Assembly (NCBI GenBank): GCA_029268205.1
Contig: JAJUGK010000007.1
Location: 1-37,310 of the forward strand
Direction: 5' to 3'
Source: Nocardioidaceae bacterium
Lineage (GTDB): Bacteria > Actinomycetota > Actinomycetes > Propionibacteriales > Nocardioidaceae
Length of the DNA stretch: 37,310 nucleotides
Positions 8,924 to 17,474 of this stretch are shown here, piece after piece (position 1 is the first letter of the stretch; every line of letters starts with the position of its first letter). A program made the position numbers and the translations under genes. The notes below the pieces were generated by a model that made no database searches, was not told where the DNA came from, and saw only the letters and a list, made by a program, of their open reading frames with translations.

Positions 8924-9879
8924 GCGCCGCGTCCCCCGTCGTCCCCAGCGACACCACCGGCCTGGCCCCGAGCGCGCCCCCGGAGCCGTCCGCGGCCGCG
9001 GAGGCCAAGCGCCGCCTGTCGTCCCCGTGGGCTTCCCTGGCCGCGATCGTCATCGCGATCCTGTGGACGGTGCCGACCGCGGGTCTGCTGATCACCTCCT
9101 TCCGGCCCGTGGGCGACATCAACTCCAGCGGTTGGTGGAAGTTCTTCCTCGACCCCAACGTCACCCTCGACAACTACCGCGCGGTCTTCACCGGCGACGA
9201 CGTCGGCCTGAGCACCTACCTGGTGAACTCGATCGTCATCACCCTCCCGGCGGTCTTGATCCCGATCGCGCTCGCCACGATGGCGGCCTACGCGTTCGCC
9301 TGGATGAAGTTCCCCGGACGCAACGCCCTGTTCGTGGCGGTGTTCGCGCTGCAGATCGTGCCGATCCAGGTGACGATGATCCCGTTGCTGAGCCTCTACG
9401 TGGACCCGCCCTTCGGGCTGCCGCAGTTGGCCGGAGCGAACGCTCCCGGCGGCGGCTTCTACACGATCTGGCTCTCGCACGCGATGTTCGCGCTGCCGCT
9501 GGCGATCTTCCTGCTGCACAACTTCATGCGCGAGATCCCCGGCGAGCTCGTCGAGTCCGCCCGCGTCGACGGCGCCGGCCACGTGCAGATCTTCACGCGC
9601 ATCATGCTGCCGCTGATGGTCCCCGCGATCGCGGCGTTCGGGATCTTCCAGTTCCTCTGGGTCTGGAACGACCTGCTGGTCGCCCTCGTCTTCGGCGGCG
9701 GCAGCCTGAACATCTCGCCGATGACGGTGCGCCTGGCCGAGCTCTCCGGCACCCGCGACCAGGCCTGGCACCTGCTGTCGGCCGGCGCATTCGTGTCGCT
9801 GATCATCCCGCTGATCGTGTTCCTGGCATTGCAGCGCTACTTCGTCCGCGGCCTGCTCGCCGGCAGCGTCAAGGGCTGA
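8920..9879 (+). CDS. Carbohydrate ABC transporter permease (MalG/AglG-like)
   Basis: EAA loop VESARVDGAGHVQIFTRIMLPLMVPAIAAFGIFQFLWVWND. ATGA overlap with the upstream permease stop. Confidence 0.92.
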   Translation: MSAASPVVPSDTTGLAPSAPPEPSAAAEAKRRLSSPWASLAAIVIAILWTVPTAGLLITSFRPVGDINSSGWWKFFLDPNVTLDNYRAVFTGDDVGLSTYLVNSIVITLPAVLIPIALATMAAYAFAWMKFPGRNALFVAVFALQIVPIQVTMIPLLSLYVDPPFGLPQLAGANAPGGGFYTIWLSHAMFALPLAIFLLHNFMREIPGELVESARVDGAGHVQIFTRIMLPLMVPAIAAFGIFQFLWVWNDLLVALVFGGGSLNISPMTVRLAELSGTRDQAWHLLSAGAFVSLIIPLIVFLALQRYFVRGLLAGSVKG

Positions 9880-9884
9880 GGGCG

Positions 9885-11252
9885 ATGGTCTCGAGTCACC
9901 CTGCGGGTCTTCCCGGTCGGGGGGAGTTCAGCTACGGCGTCGCCACGGCGTCCTACCAGGTCGAGGGCGCGATCGGCGCGGACGGTCGTACGCCGTCGAT
10001 CTGGGACACCTTCACCCAGGTGCCCGGCGCCATCCGCGACGGCTCCGACGGCGCGACCGCCTGCGACTCCTACCACCGGGTGGAGGAGGACCTCGCCCTC
10101 GTCGCCGGGTTGGGCGTCGACCACTACCGGTTCTCGCTCGCCTGGCCGCGGATCCTGCCCGGTGGCACGCTGGCGGCGGGCGTGGAGGCGCGCGGCCTGG
10201 ACTACTACGACCGGTTGGTCGACGGGCTGCTCGAGCGGGGGATCTCCCCGATGCCGACGCTCTACCACTGGGACCTGCCGCAGGTGCTGGAGGACGACGG
10301 CGGGTGGCTGAACCGTGACACCGGCCGCCACCTCGCCGATCTCGCCCGGGTGGTGCACGACCGGCTCGGCGACCGCGTGGGCATGTGGGCGACGCTCAAC
10401 GAGCCGTACTGCTCGGCCTACCTCGGGTACGCCGCCGGCATCCACGCCCCCGGACGGGTGCTCGGCACCGGCGCCCACGTCGCCGCGCACCACCTCCTGC
10501 TCGGCCACGCGTGGGCGGCGGAGGCGCTGCGCGACGCCGGTGCGCGCGACGTCGGCATCGTGCTCAACCTGGCCCCGGTGTGGCCCGAGCGCCCCGAGGC
10601 CGCGGAGGTGGCCGACGGCGTCGACGCGATCCGCAACCGGGTCTGGCTGGGCCCGCTGACCGACGGCGCCTACGACGACGGGCTGCTCGCGGTGGCCCCC
10701 GAGCTGCGCGACCCCGACGTCGTGCGCGACGGCGACCTCGCGGCGGTCCGCGGCTCCGCGGAGTGGATCGGGATCAACTACTACACCCCCGAGCGCCCCG
10801 ACCTCGCAGCTGCGGGCGAGCCGGCCGGCGTCCCCGTCTACCCGGGCGTCGAGGGGCTGGTCATGCGCCCGCGGGAGCCGCTGACCGACATCGGCTGGGA
10901 GGTCGACGCCCGCGGCCTCACCCAGGTGCTGGCCGACACCCACGCCCGCACGGGCCTGCCCGTCCTGGTCTGCGAGAACGGCGCTGCCTACCACGACACC
11001 GTGGTCGACGGGGCCGTCGACGACCGGGCGCGGGTCGACTACCTGCGCGACCACCTGGCCGCCGTCACCGCGGCGCGCGAGGCCGGGGTCGACGTACGCG
11101 GCTATGTGGCCTGGACCCTGCTCGACAACTTCGAGTGGGCCGAGGGCTACACCCAGACCTTCGGGATCGTCCACGTCGACCGGCAGACCCGCAACCGGAT
11201 CCCCAAGGCTTCGTACCACTGGTACGCCACCCACGTGGGCGAGCGCGGTTGA
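9885..11252 (+). CDS. GH1 family beta-glucosidase
   Basis: FSYGVATASYQVEGA, WATLNEPYCSAYLGY (acid/base TxNEP), LPVLVCENGAAY (nucleophile ENG), GYVAWTLLDNFEWAEGYTQTFGIVHVD. Confidence 0.95.
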   Translation: MVSSHPAGLPGRGEFSYGVATASYQVEGAIGADGRTPSIWDTFTQVPGAIRDGSDGATACDSYHRVEEDLALVAGLGVDHYRFSLAWPRILPGGTLAAGVEARGLDYYDRLVDGLLERGISPMPTLYHWDLPQVLEDDGGWLNRDTGRHLADLARVVHDRLGDRVGMWATLNEPYCSAYLGYAAGIHAPGRVLGTGAHVAAHHLLLGHAWAAEALRDAGARDVGIVLNLAPVWPERPEAAEVADGVDAIRNRVWLGPLTDGAYDDGLLAVAPELRDPDVVRDGDLAAVRGSAEWIGINYYTPERPDLAAAGEPAGVPVYPGVEGLVMRPREPLTDIGWEVDARGLTQVLADTHARTGLPVLVCENGAAYHDTVVDGAVDDRARVDYLRDHLAAVTAAREAGVDVRGYVAWTLLDNFEWAEGYTQTFGIVHVDRQTRNRIPKASYHWYATHVGERG

Positions 11253-11278
11253 GGATCGCCCGGTGAGGTGAGGGGGAG

Positions 11279-12310
11279 ATGACCGGGATCCGTGACGTCG
11301 CACGCGAGGTGGACATGTCCACCGCGAGCGTCTCGCGCGCGCTGCGCGGCCTGCCGGGGGTCTCGCCGGAGACCCGGGAGCGGGTGCTCGAGGCCGCGCG
11401 CCGGCTGGGGTACGTCGCCTCGCCGCAGGCGGCGGGCCTGGCCAGCGGCACCACGCGCACGATCGGGGTGATCGTGCCGTTCGTGACCCGCTGGTACTTC
11501 TCCTGGATCGTCCAGGGCGCCCAGGATCGGCTGCGCGGCGAGGGCTACGACCTGCTGCTGGCCAACCTCGGGGGCGACGCCGCCGCGCGCGAGCGGATGC
11601 TCGCCACGCGCTACCTGGCCAAGCGGGTCGACGCGCTGCTGGTCCTGGCGCTGACCCCGACCCCGGAGGAGGAGCAGAACCTGCGCACGCTCGGCCTGCC
11701 GATCGGGCTGGTGGGCGCGCGCGTCGACGGGTTCTGCTGCGTCGACATCGACGACCTGGCGGTCTCGGCCCAGGCGGTTGACCACCTCGTCGGGCTGGGA
11801 CACCGGCGGATCGCCTACGTCGGCGGCGGCCTGGAGGACACCCTCGACAAGCGGGCCCCGCGGTTGCGGGCCGAGGGATGGCGCGCGGCGATGCAGCGCC
11901 ACGGGCTGGACGTCCTGCCGGGCTACGACGAGGCGGGTGACTTCACGATGGCCGGCGGCGAGCGCGCGGCCACGCGACTGCTCGCCCTGCCCGAGCGGCC
12001 CACCGCGATCTACGCGGCCTCCGACGAGATGGCCATCGGCGTGCTCCGCGCGTTGCGCACCGCGGGCCTCCATGCGCCCGAGGACATCTCCGTGCTCGGG
12101 GTGGACGACCAGGAGATGGCCTCCTTCGTCGACCTGACCACCATCCACCAGCCGGTGCGCGAGCAGGGCGAGGCGATCACCGACATGGTCCTGGCCGCCC
12201 TCGACACCGGCGCCGGACAACCGACCGAGCATCGGACGTTCCCGACCCATCTGGTCCCCCGCGCCAGCACCGGTCCGCCGGCCTCCGGGTCCCGTACGCT
12301 CCCGCGCTGA
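11279..12310 (+). CDS. LacI family transcriptional regulator
   Basis: IRDVAREVDMSTASVSRALRGLPGVSPETRERVLEAARRLGYVAS HTH, followed by a periplasmic-binding-like sensor domain. Confidence 0.93.
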   Translation: MTGIRDVAREVDMSTASVSRALRGLPGVSPETRERVLEAARRLGYVASPQAAGLASGTTRTIGVIVPFVTRWYFSWIVQGAQDRLRGEGYDLLLANLGGDAAARERMLATRYLAKRVDALLVLALTPTPEEEQNLRTLGLPIGLVGARVDGFCCVDIDDLAVSAQAVDHLVGLGHRRIAYVGGGLEDTLDKRAPRLRAEGWRAAMQRHGLDVLPGYDEAGDFTMAGGERAATRLLALPERPTAIYAASDEMAIGVLRALRTAGLHAPEDISVLGVDDQEMASFVDLTTIHQPVREQGEAITDMVLAALDTGAGQPTEHRTFPTHLVPRASTGPPASGSRTLPR

Positions 12311-12317
12311 CGCCCCA

Positions 12318-12401
12318 GGCAGCTCCAGATACGGGGCAGCTCCAGATCGGGACAGCCTCAGATCGGGCGCAGGCGCGGATCCGGGGCAGCCTCAGACCCG
12401 G
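12318..12401. repeat. Degenerate 16-18 bp tandem repeat (about 5 copies) overlapping the lexA stop codon
   Basis: GGCAGCTCCAGATACGG / GGCAGCTCCAGATCGG / GACAGCCTCAGATCGG / GCGCAGGCGCGGATCCGG / GGCAGCCTCAGACCCGG. Confidence 0.75.
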
Positions 12402-13120
12402 CGCAGGACGGCGGTGACCTTGCCGAGGATCGTGGCGTGCGTGCCGTCGATCGGCTCGTAGGCGTCGTTGTGGGGGAGCAGCCAGACCTGGCCGTCGACG
12501 CGGCGGAAGGTCTTCACCGTCGCCTCGCCGTCGATCATCGCCGCGACGATCTCGCCGTTCTCGGCGGTGGGCTGCTGGCGGACGACGACGTAGTCACCGC
12601 TGCAGATCGCGGCGTCGATCATCGAGTCGCCGCTGACCTCGAGCAGGAACAGGGTGCCGTCGCCGACGAGCGTCTTGGGCAGCGGGAAGACGTCCTCGAC
12701 CCGCTCCTCGGCCAGGATCGGCCCGCCGGCGGCGATCCGGCCGACCACCGGGACGTACGCGGCGCTGGGGCGGTGGTCGCCCACGCCGGTCTCGTCGACC
12801 GAGGACTCGGTGGCGGTGCCGACGGCGCGACGCGACGCGAGCGCGTCGGGGAGGAGCACCTCGAGCGCCCGGGGCCGGTTGGGGTCGCGCTTGATGTAGC
12901 CCTTCTCCTCCAACGTGCGCAGCTGGTGGGCCACGGAGGAGGAGCTGGCCAGACCGACGGCCTCGCCGATCTCGCGCATGCTCGGCGGGTAGCCGCGCTG
13001 CTCGACCGACTCGACGATCACCGTCAGCACGCGCTGCTGGCGCGGTGTCAGGCCGGTGGCGTCCGGGGGACCGTCGGGGAGCTCGCGGACGGTGGCGCGG
13101 GATCGCTTCTGGGCTGCCAT
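12392..13120 (-). CDS. lexA: SOS-response repressor LexA
   Basis: [65 protein letters not shown]; cleavage region [13 protein letters not shown]; catalytic GDSMIDAAI and [21 protein letters not shown]. Confidence 0.98.
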   Translation of the reverse strand: MAAQKRSRATVRELPDGPPDATGLTPRQQRVLTVIVESVEQRGYPPSMREIGEAVGLASSSSVAHQLRTLEEKGYIKRDPNRPRALEVLLPDALASRRAVGTATESSVDETGVGDHRPSAAYVPVVGRIAAGGPILAEERVEDVFPLPKTLVGDGTLFLLEVSGDSMIDAAICSGDYVVVRQQPTAENGEIVAAMIDGEATVKTFRRVDGQVWLLPHNDAYEPIDGTHATILGKVTAVLRRV

Positions 13121-13152
13121 GGGTCGAACCTAGACCCCCGCGACCGCGGAGA

Positions 13153-13168
13153 TCAAACACCTGTTCGA
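13153..13168 (-). promoter_or_regulatory. LexA box in the lexA promoter
   Basis: Minus strand TCGAACAGGTGTTTGA, matching the actinobacterial consensus TCGAAC-N4-GTTCGA in 11 of 12 defined positions. It overlaps a candidate -35 (TTGATC) of a predicted leaderless lexA promoter (-10 TAGGTT at 13127-13132). Confidence 0.85.
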
Positions 13169-13246
13169 ACGGCGTGTCGGTCCCCGCAGGGTCCCGAGGG
13201 ACCCCCGGGCGGCCTCCGGGCGGCCCCTGGTGGCTCGCCCTCGGGG

Positions 13247-13262
13247 TCGAACATCGGTTCGA
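13247..13262 (+). promoter_or_regulatory. Perfect LexA box
   Basis: TCGAACATCGGTTCGA matches TCGAAC-N4-GTTCGA exactly. Confidence 0.88.
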
Positions 13263-13279
13263 TTCGATGCTTGCGTCGT

Positions 13280-13330
13280 TCGAACAAGTGCTCTACGGTC
13301 GTACACGTGTTCGAACGAACAGGTTATCGA
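13280..13330 (+). promoter_or_regulatory. Cluster of three further LexA-like boxes over the LysM-gene promoter
   Basis: TCGAACAAGTGCTCTA (13280-13295), TCGTACACGTGTTCGA (13299-13314, one mismatch), ACGAACAGGTTATCGA (13315-13330, degenerate). Candidate -35 TTGCGT 13271-13276, 17-bp spacer, -10 TACGGT 13294-13299. Confidence 0.65.
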
Positions 13331-13441
13331 ATGGCGGCTCCTCAGCGGCGTCGGAACCTCCGTCCGGACGCGACTGTCGGTGGCGGCCGGTAGACCTCAC
13401 CGCGACCGATCAACGTCCCGCTCTCTTCCCCGGAGGCACCC

Positions 13442-13783
13442 ATGAGCACCCTGACCCTCAGCAGCAGCTTCACCCCGGTCCGTCGTCCCGCGCCGGTCCG
13501 GTTGACCCGTCGTGGGCGGCTCGTCGTGCTGGCGGCCTGTCTGCTCGCGGCGCTGGTGGTCTCGGTCGTGATCGGGGCGCAGTCGTCCGCCACGCGCGAG
13601 GGCGGCACGCCGGTGCCGACCCGCACGGTGGTCGTCGGTGCCGGCGACACCCTGTGGGAGATCGCCAGCGAGGTGGCCGAGCCGGGCGAGGCCCGCGCGA
13701 TGGTCCACCGGATCGAGAAGCTCAACGCGCTCGAGGGCGCGGGTCTCCAGGTCGGTCAGGAGCTGGCGGTCCCGCTGGGCTGA
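13442..13783 (+). CDS. Membrane-anchored LysM-domain protein, DivS/ChiZ (Rv2719c)-like SOS cell-division suppressor
   Basis: 113 aa: one TM segment (RLVVLAACLLAALVVSVVIGA), then LysM VVVGAGDTLWEIASEVAEPGEARAMVHRIEKLNALEGAGLQVGQELAVPL. Divergent from lexA, SD GGAGG upstream. Confidence 0.8.
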   Translation: MSTLTLSSSFTPVRRPAPVRLTRRGRLVVLAACLLAALVVSVVIGAQSSATREGGTPVPTRTVVVGAGDTLWEIASEVAEPGEARAMVHRIEKLNALEGAGLQVGQELAVPLG

Positions 13784-13859
13784 GCCGGAGGGGCCGCGTC
13801 GCGGCCCGCGCAGGTTTCTCGCCGGTCCTCCTCGACCCGGGGCCGGCGAGAGGGGAAGA

Positions 13860-13892
13860 CGAGGGGCGGGCCCGGGGTGGGCCCGCCCCTCG
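13860..13892. terminator. Strong GC-rich hairpin between convergent genes
   Basis: CGAGGGGCGGGCCC-GGGGT-GGGCCCGCCCCTCG: 14-bp perfect stem, 5-nt loop, no U-tract. Confidence 0.8.
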
Positions 13893-13916
13893 TTGCATGC
13901 CGGACCGCCCGCGGTC

Positions 13917-14600
13917 TCAGCGGGGGAGCCGGCTGCTGCCCTCGGCGAGGAGCACCTGGGCGGCGGTGTAGGTGGCCATGACCACCCCGTCGAGCGCCGG
14001 GGGGGAGTCGGGCCGGACGTGCTCGCGATAGGCCAGCACACTGTCGGAGACCAGGAACGACACGGCCCCGGCCCCGGCGAGCAGGCGGGCCCGTCGCTCG
14101 CCGCGCACACTGAGGGCGGTGAGCGCCATCGTGCTCAACAGCAGACCGTAGGCGGTCGTCGGGAGCTGGAGCGCCGGGTCGCGCCGACGAGCGGCGACCC
14201 CCGCGGCAACGGAGTTGGTCGCGGCCACCGCCGCGAGTGCGATGCGCCGGCGGGGCGGGCCGGTGCGCTCCGCGGCGGGGAGCCGGCGGGCGAACGCGAA
14301 CCTCGCGAGGTAGCCGGCCTGGGCGACCGCGAAACCGGCCATCCCCGCGCGCAGCGCGCGGTCACCCGAGCGCAGCAGCGCGACATCGCCGACCCCGGAG
14401 GCCACCTGCGCGGTCACCAGGAGCGGGTGGCCCGGCGCCGGGTTGCCGGCGAGGAGCAGTGGCATCAGCGCCGGCTTGGTGATCCGTCGTACCCGGTGTG
14501 CCCGCGGACGGCCGGAGGCGGCGAGGGCGGTGTCGACGGCGGCGAGGACGAGATAGGTCGCACGGAGTGCGGCGCGGCCGCGGGGGGAGGCACCAGGCAT
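13917..14600 (-). CDS. Lysoplasmalogenase (YhhN/TMEM86 family)
   Basis: RITKPALMPLLLAG, SGVGDVALLRSGD, FLVSDSVLAYREHV, YTAAQVLLAEG: YhhN-family motifs across a multi-TM protein. Confidence 0.85.
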   Translation of the reverse strand: MPGASPRGRAALRATYLVLAAVDTALAASGRPRAHRVRRITKPALMPLLLAGNPAPGHPLLVTAQVASGVGDVALLRSGDRALRAGMAGFAVAQAGYLARFAFARRLPAAERTGPPRRRIALAAVAATNSVAAGVAARRRDPALQLPTTAYGLLLSTMALTALSVRGERRARLLAGAGAVSFLVSDSVLAYREHVRPDSPPALDGVVMATYTAAQVLLAEGSSRLPR

Positions 14601-14616
14601 GGGCGAAGAGTAGTGG

Positions 14617-14931
14617 TCAGCGCGCCGCCCGTTTGCCGCCGCGGGCGCCCCGGGGAGCGGGAGTGGGCGAGAGCACCCCGATCTCCCGCAGCAGGCGGGT
14701 GACCAGGACCAGCGCGATCAGCAGACAGCACGTCGCCCCGACGCCGGCGAGCACGGTGAAGACCCAGGCGATGCCGGTGCCGCTGCGCGCGAGCACGCCG
14801 AAGGTGATCGCCGCGCTGATCAGATAGACCCACGCGCCGACCGTGACCGCGGTGCCGAGGAGATAGACCAGGACGAGCCGCGGGGAGGTCCGCCGCGCGC
14901 GCCGTCCGGGTTGTCTCGCCACGCAGTGCAT
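14617..14931 (-). CDS. Small two/three-TM hypothetical membrane protein
   Basis: MHCVARQPGRRARRTSPRLVLVYLLGTAVTVGAWVYLISAAITFGVLARSGTGIAWVFTVLAGVGATCCLLIALVLVTRLL... Hydrophobic pattern and position support coding. Confidence 0.6.
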   Translation of the reverse strand: MHCVARQPGRRARRTSPRLVLVYLLGTAVTVGAWVYLISAAITFGVLARSGTGIAWVFTVLAGVGATCCLLIALVLVTRLLREIGVLSPTPAPRGARGGKRAAR

Positions 14932-14985
14932 CTTCGCCGACCGGCACCGCGGTTGGGGGGAGGCACGTCGCACTACGGTGATCGG

Positions 14986-15612
14986 GTGCTGCTGATCACC
15001 CTCGATCTCCTGGGCATCTTCGCCTTCGCCCTCACCGGGGCGCTGGTGGCGCTGCGCAAGGACCTCGATGTCTTCGGGCTGCTGGTGCTGGCCGGCGCGA
15101 CCGGCCTGGGCGGTGGGTTCGTCCGCGACGTCCTCATCGGCGCCACGCCGCCGGCTGCCCTCGCCGACTGGCGCTATCTGGTCGTGCCGGTGGTCGCCGG
15201 TCTGGCGACGGCGTTCTGGCACCCGGTCTTCACCCGGATGGAGCGGGTGATCGGCGTGCTCGACGCCTTCGGGTTGGCGCTGTTCTGTGTCACCGGCACC
15301 GTCAAAGCGCTCGCGTACGGCCTGGGACCGCTGCCCGCTGCGTTGCTGGGGATGGTGACCGCGGTCGGCGGCGGGATCCTGCGCGACCTGCTCGCCGGGC
15401 GCGTGCCGGTGGTGCTGCAGAAGGACCTCTATGCGATCCCGGCGTTCGTCGGGGCAGCGATCGTCGTGGGGGCCTTCGAACTGCGCGAACTGGGCTGGGA
15501 CCTGCCCAACCCGGTGGTCGCGGCGACGGCCATGACGGTCTGCCTGGTGTGGCGGTTGCTGGCGATGCGCCGTGGGTGGTCGGCGCCGCGGCCCGGCGCT
15601 GCCAGCGTGTGA
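14986..15612 (+). CDS. Trimeric intracellular cation channel (TRIC/UPF0126) family protein
   Basis: Duplicated FAFALTGALVALRKDLDVFGLLVLAGATGLGGGFVRDVLIG and FCVTGTVKA...MVTAVGGGILRDLLAGRVPVVL. GTG start. Confidence 0.9.
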   Translation: MLLITLDLLGIFAFALTGALVALRKDLDVFGLLVLAGATGLGGGFVRDVLIGATPPAALADWRYLVVPVVAGLATAFWHPVFTRMERVIGVLDAFGLALFCVTGTVKALAYGLGPLPAALLGMVTAVGGGILRDLLAGRVPVVLQKDLYAIPAFVGAAIVVGAFELRELGWDLPNPVVAATAMTVCLVWRLLAMRRGWSAPRPGAASV

Positions 15613-15651
15613 GGGCGCGCTGCCAGCGTGTTCGCCGTCACTGCCCGCGTG
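15599..15651. repeat. Short tandem repeat (period about 20) at and after the TRIC stop codon
   Basis: GCTGCCAGCGTG (15599-15610), GCTGCCAGCGTG (15619-15630), ACTGCCCGCGTG (15640-15651). Confidence 0.75.
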
Positions 15652-15716
15652 GGAGGCTTTACAGCGGCCGGGCGGCCCGCAAGGATCACGCCGGGGAGGA
15701 CGACCCGAGGAGTGGC

Positions 15717-16109
15717 ATGACCCAGGACACCGCGCAGCTCAGGGCTGTGGCGAGCTTCGCCGGACTCAGCGACGCCGACTTCGCGAAGATCGCGGCCGCC
15801 GGCGTGCAGACGACCGTGCCGGCCGACTGGGCGCTGATGTCGGAGCACACCCCGGCCGACAAGGCGTACGTCGTCCTGGAGGGGGAGCTCTCGGTGCGGC
15901 GCAACGGGACGGAGATCGCGCGGCTGGGTGCCGGTGACGTCATCGGTGAGGTCGGGATCGTCGAGCACCGGCTGCGGACGGCCTCGGTGGTGTCGGTGAC
16001 CCCGCTGCGGGTCATCCACTTCACCCGGGAGACCATCGAGCGGCTGTGCGCCGAGATCCCGGCGTTCGCCGAGGCGTTGCGCACCTCCGCGGAGTCCCGC
16101 GGCGGCTGA
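15717..16109 (+). CDS. Single-domain cyclic nucleotide-binding (CRP-like) protein without HTH
   Basis: AYVVLEGELSVRRNGTEIARLGAGDVIGEVGIVEHRLRTASVVSVTPLRVIHF; 130 aa, ends after the cNMP fold. Confidence 0.85.
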   Translation: MTQDTAQLRAVASFAGLSDADFAKIAAAGVQTTVPADWALMSEHTPADKAYVVLEGELSVRRNGTEIARLGAGDVIGEVGIVEHRLRTASVVSVTPLRVIHFTRETIERLCAEIPAFAEALRTSAESRGG

Positions 16110-16157
16110 GGCACCGCGACGCTCCTCGTCCGGCGGGGGCGTGCGTACTCCGTGGGG

Positions 16158-17474
16158 TCAGGATCCCAGGACCCGGCGGAGATAGCCGTTGGTGAAGACC
16201 CGGTCGGGGTCGACCTGTTCGCGCACCGTGGCGAACTCCTCCCAGCGGGGGTACGCCGGCGCGAGGTCCGCGGCCGTGCGGGAGTGCAGCTTGCCCCAGT
16301 GCGGCCGGCCGTCGTAGGCGCGCAGCACCTCCTCGACGCCGGCGAAGTAGGCGGTGTGGTCGGCTGCACGGGGCGTGTGGAAGGCCAGGTAGGTCGAGTC
16401 GCGTCCGGAGGAGGCCGACAGCGGGATGTCGTCGGCCGGGGTCATCCGGATCTCCACCGGGAAGCCGATGCGCCAGCCCCGCCGCTCGATCAGGGACCGG
16501 ACCTCGCGCAGTACCTCGCCGCCGACCGCGCGGGGGACGGCGTACTCCATCTCGCGGAACACCACCCGCCGGGGAGCGGTGAACACCCGGTGCGGGACGT
16601 CGGAGTAGGTGCGCGCCGAGAGCTGGGAGGCGGCGAACCGGTTGAGGGCGGGCACCAGTCGGGGCACCCGGGCGCCGACGGCGGTCAGCGCACCGAACGC
16701 GCCGTTGGCCATCAGCTCGTCCTCGAGCAGCTCGCGCCACCGGGGGAGCGGAGATCGCTCCGCGACGTCGGCGGCGAGCCGGTTGTTGCGCTTGAGCTGC
16801 ACGCGGTCCGTGCCGGGGAACCAGTAGCCGTCGACGTGGTGGTTCTCCGCCGCCAGTCGGTCGAGCGAGTCCAGTGCCTCGTCCCAGCCCACGACCTCCT
16901 CGTGCGCCTCGAGCACGAAGACCGGCTCGACCCGCAGCGTGACCGCGGTGATGATCCCCAGCGCACCCAGGCCGAGGCGCGCACTCGCGAGCACCTCGGG
17001 GTGCTGCTCCGGGGTGCAGCGCAGCAGTTCGCCCGTGCCGGTGACCAGCTCCAGCCCGACGACCTGGGCCGACAGCGATGACCAGATCCCGCCGGTGCCG
17101 TGGGTGCCGGTCGAGATCGCACCGGCGATCGTCTGGGCGTCGATGTCGCCCATGTTGTGCAGCGAGAGCCCGGCGGCGGTGAGCGCGGCGTTGAGGTCCC
17201 GCAACCGGGTCCCGGCCAGTGCCGTGACCGTGTGGGCGTCCCGGTCGATCGCGACGATCCCGCTCAACGCGGCGGGATCCAGCATCACGTCGTCGGCGAG
17301 GGCGACGTCGGTGAAGCTGTGGCCCGACCCCACCATCTTGATCCGCCGACCCGCGGTGATGGCCTCCCGGACCGCATGCACGACGTCCGCGGGCGTCGCC
17401 GGGGCGTGGACCGTGGTGGGCACGATCTCGACCAGACCGGACCAGCTTCGCCAGCGACGGGTGGGACCGAGCAT
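16158..17474 (-). CDS. FAD-linked D-arabinono-1,4-lactone oxidase / alditol-oxidase family protein
   Basis: [60 protein letters not shown]. Start TGATG-coupled to the upstream MFS stop. Confidence 0.88.
   Translation of the reverse strand: MLGPTRRWRSWSGLVEIVPTTVHAPATPADVVHAVREAITAGRRIKMVGSGHSFTDVALADDVMLDPAALSGIVAIDRDAHTVTALAGTRLRDLNAALTAAGLSLHNMGDIDAQTIAGAISTGTHGTGGIWSSLSAQVVGLELVTGTGELLRCTPEQHPEVLASARLGLGALGIITAVTLRVEPVFVLEAHEEVVGWDEALDSLDRLAAENHHVDGYWFPGTDRVQLKRNNRLAADVAERSPLPRWRELLEDELMANGAFGALTAVGARVPRLVPALNRFAASQLSARTYSDVPHRVFTAPRRVVFREMEYAVPRAVGGEVLREVRSLIERRGWRIGFPVEIRMTPADDIPLSASSGRDSTYLAFHTPRAADHTAYFAGVEEVLRAYDGRPHWGKLHSRTAADLAPAYPRWEEFATVREQVDPDRVFTNGYLRRVLGS

Noticed and set aside
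9837-11303. 488-aa minus-strand ORF over the GH1 gene
   Set aside because: Antisense shadow ORF of a strongly supported beta-glucosidase.
13789-13807. GGGCCGCG-TC-GCGGCCC-like hairpin just after the LysM stop as the main terminator
   Set aside because: Short loop and weaker than the adjacent 14-bp perfect stem at 13860-13892, which is the better candidate.
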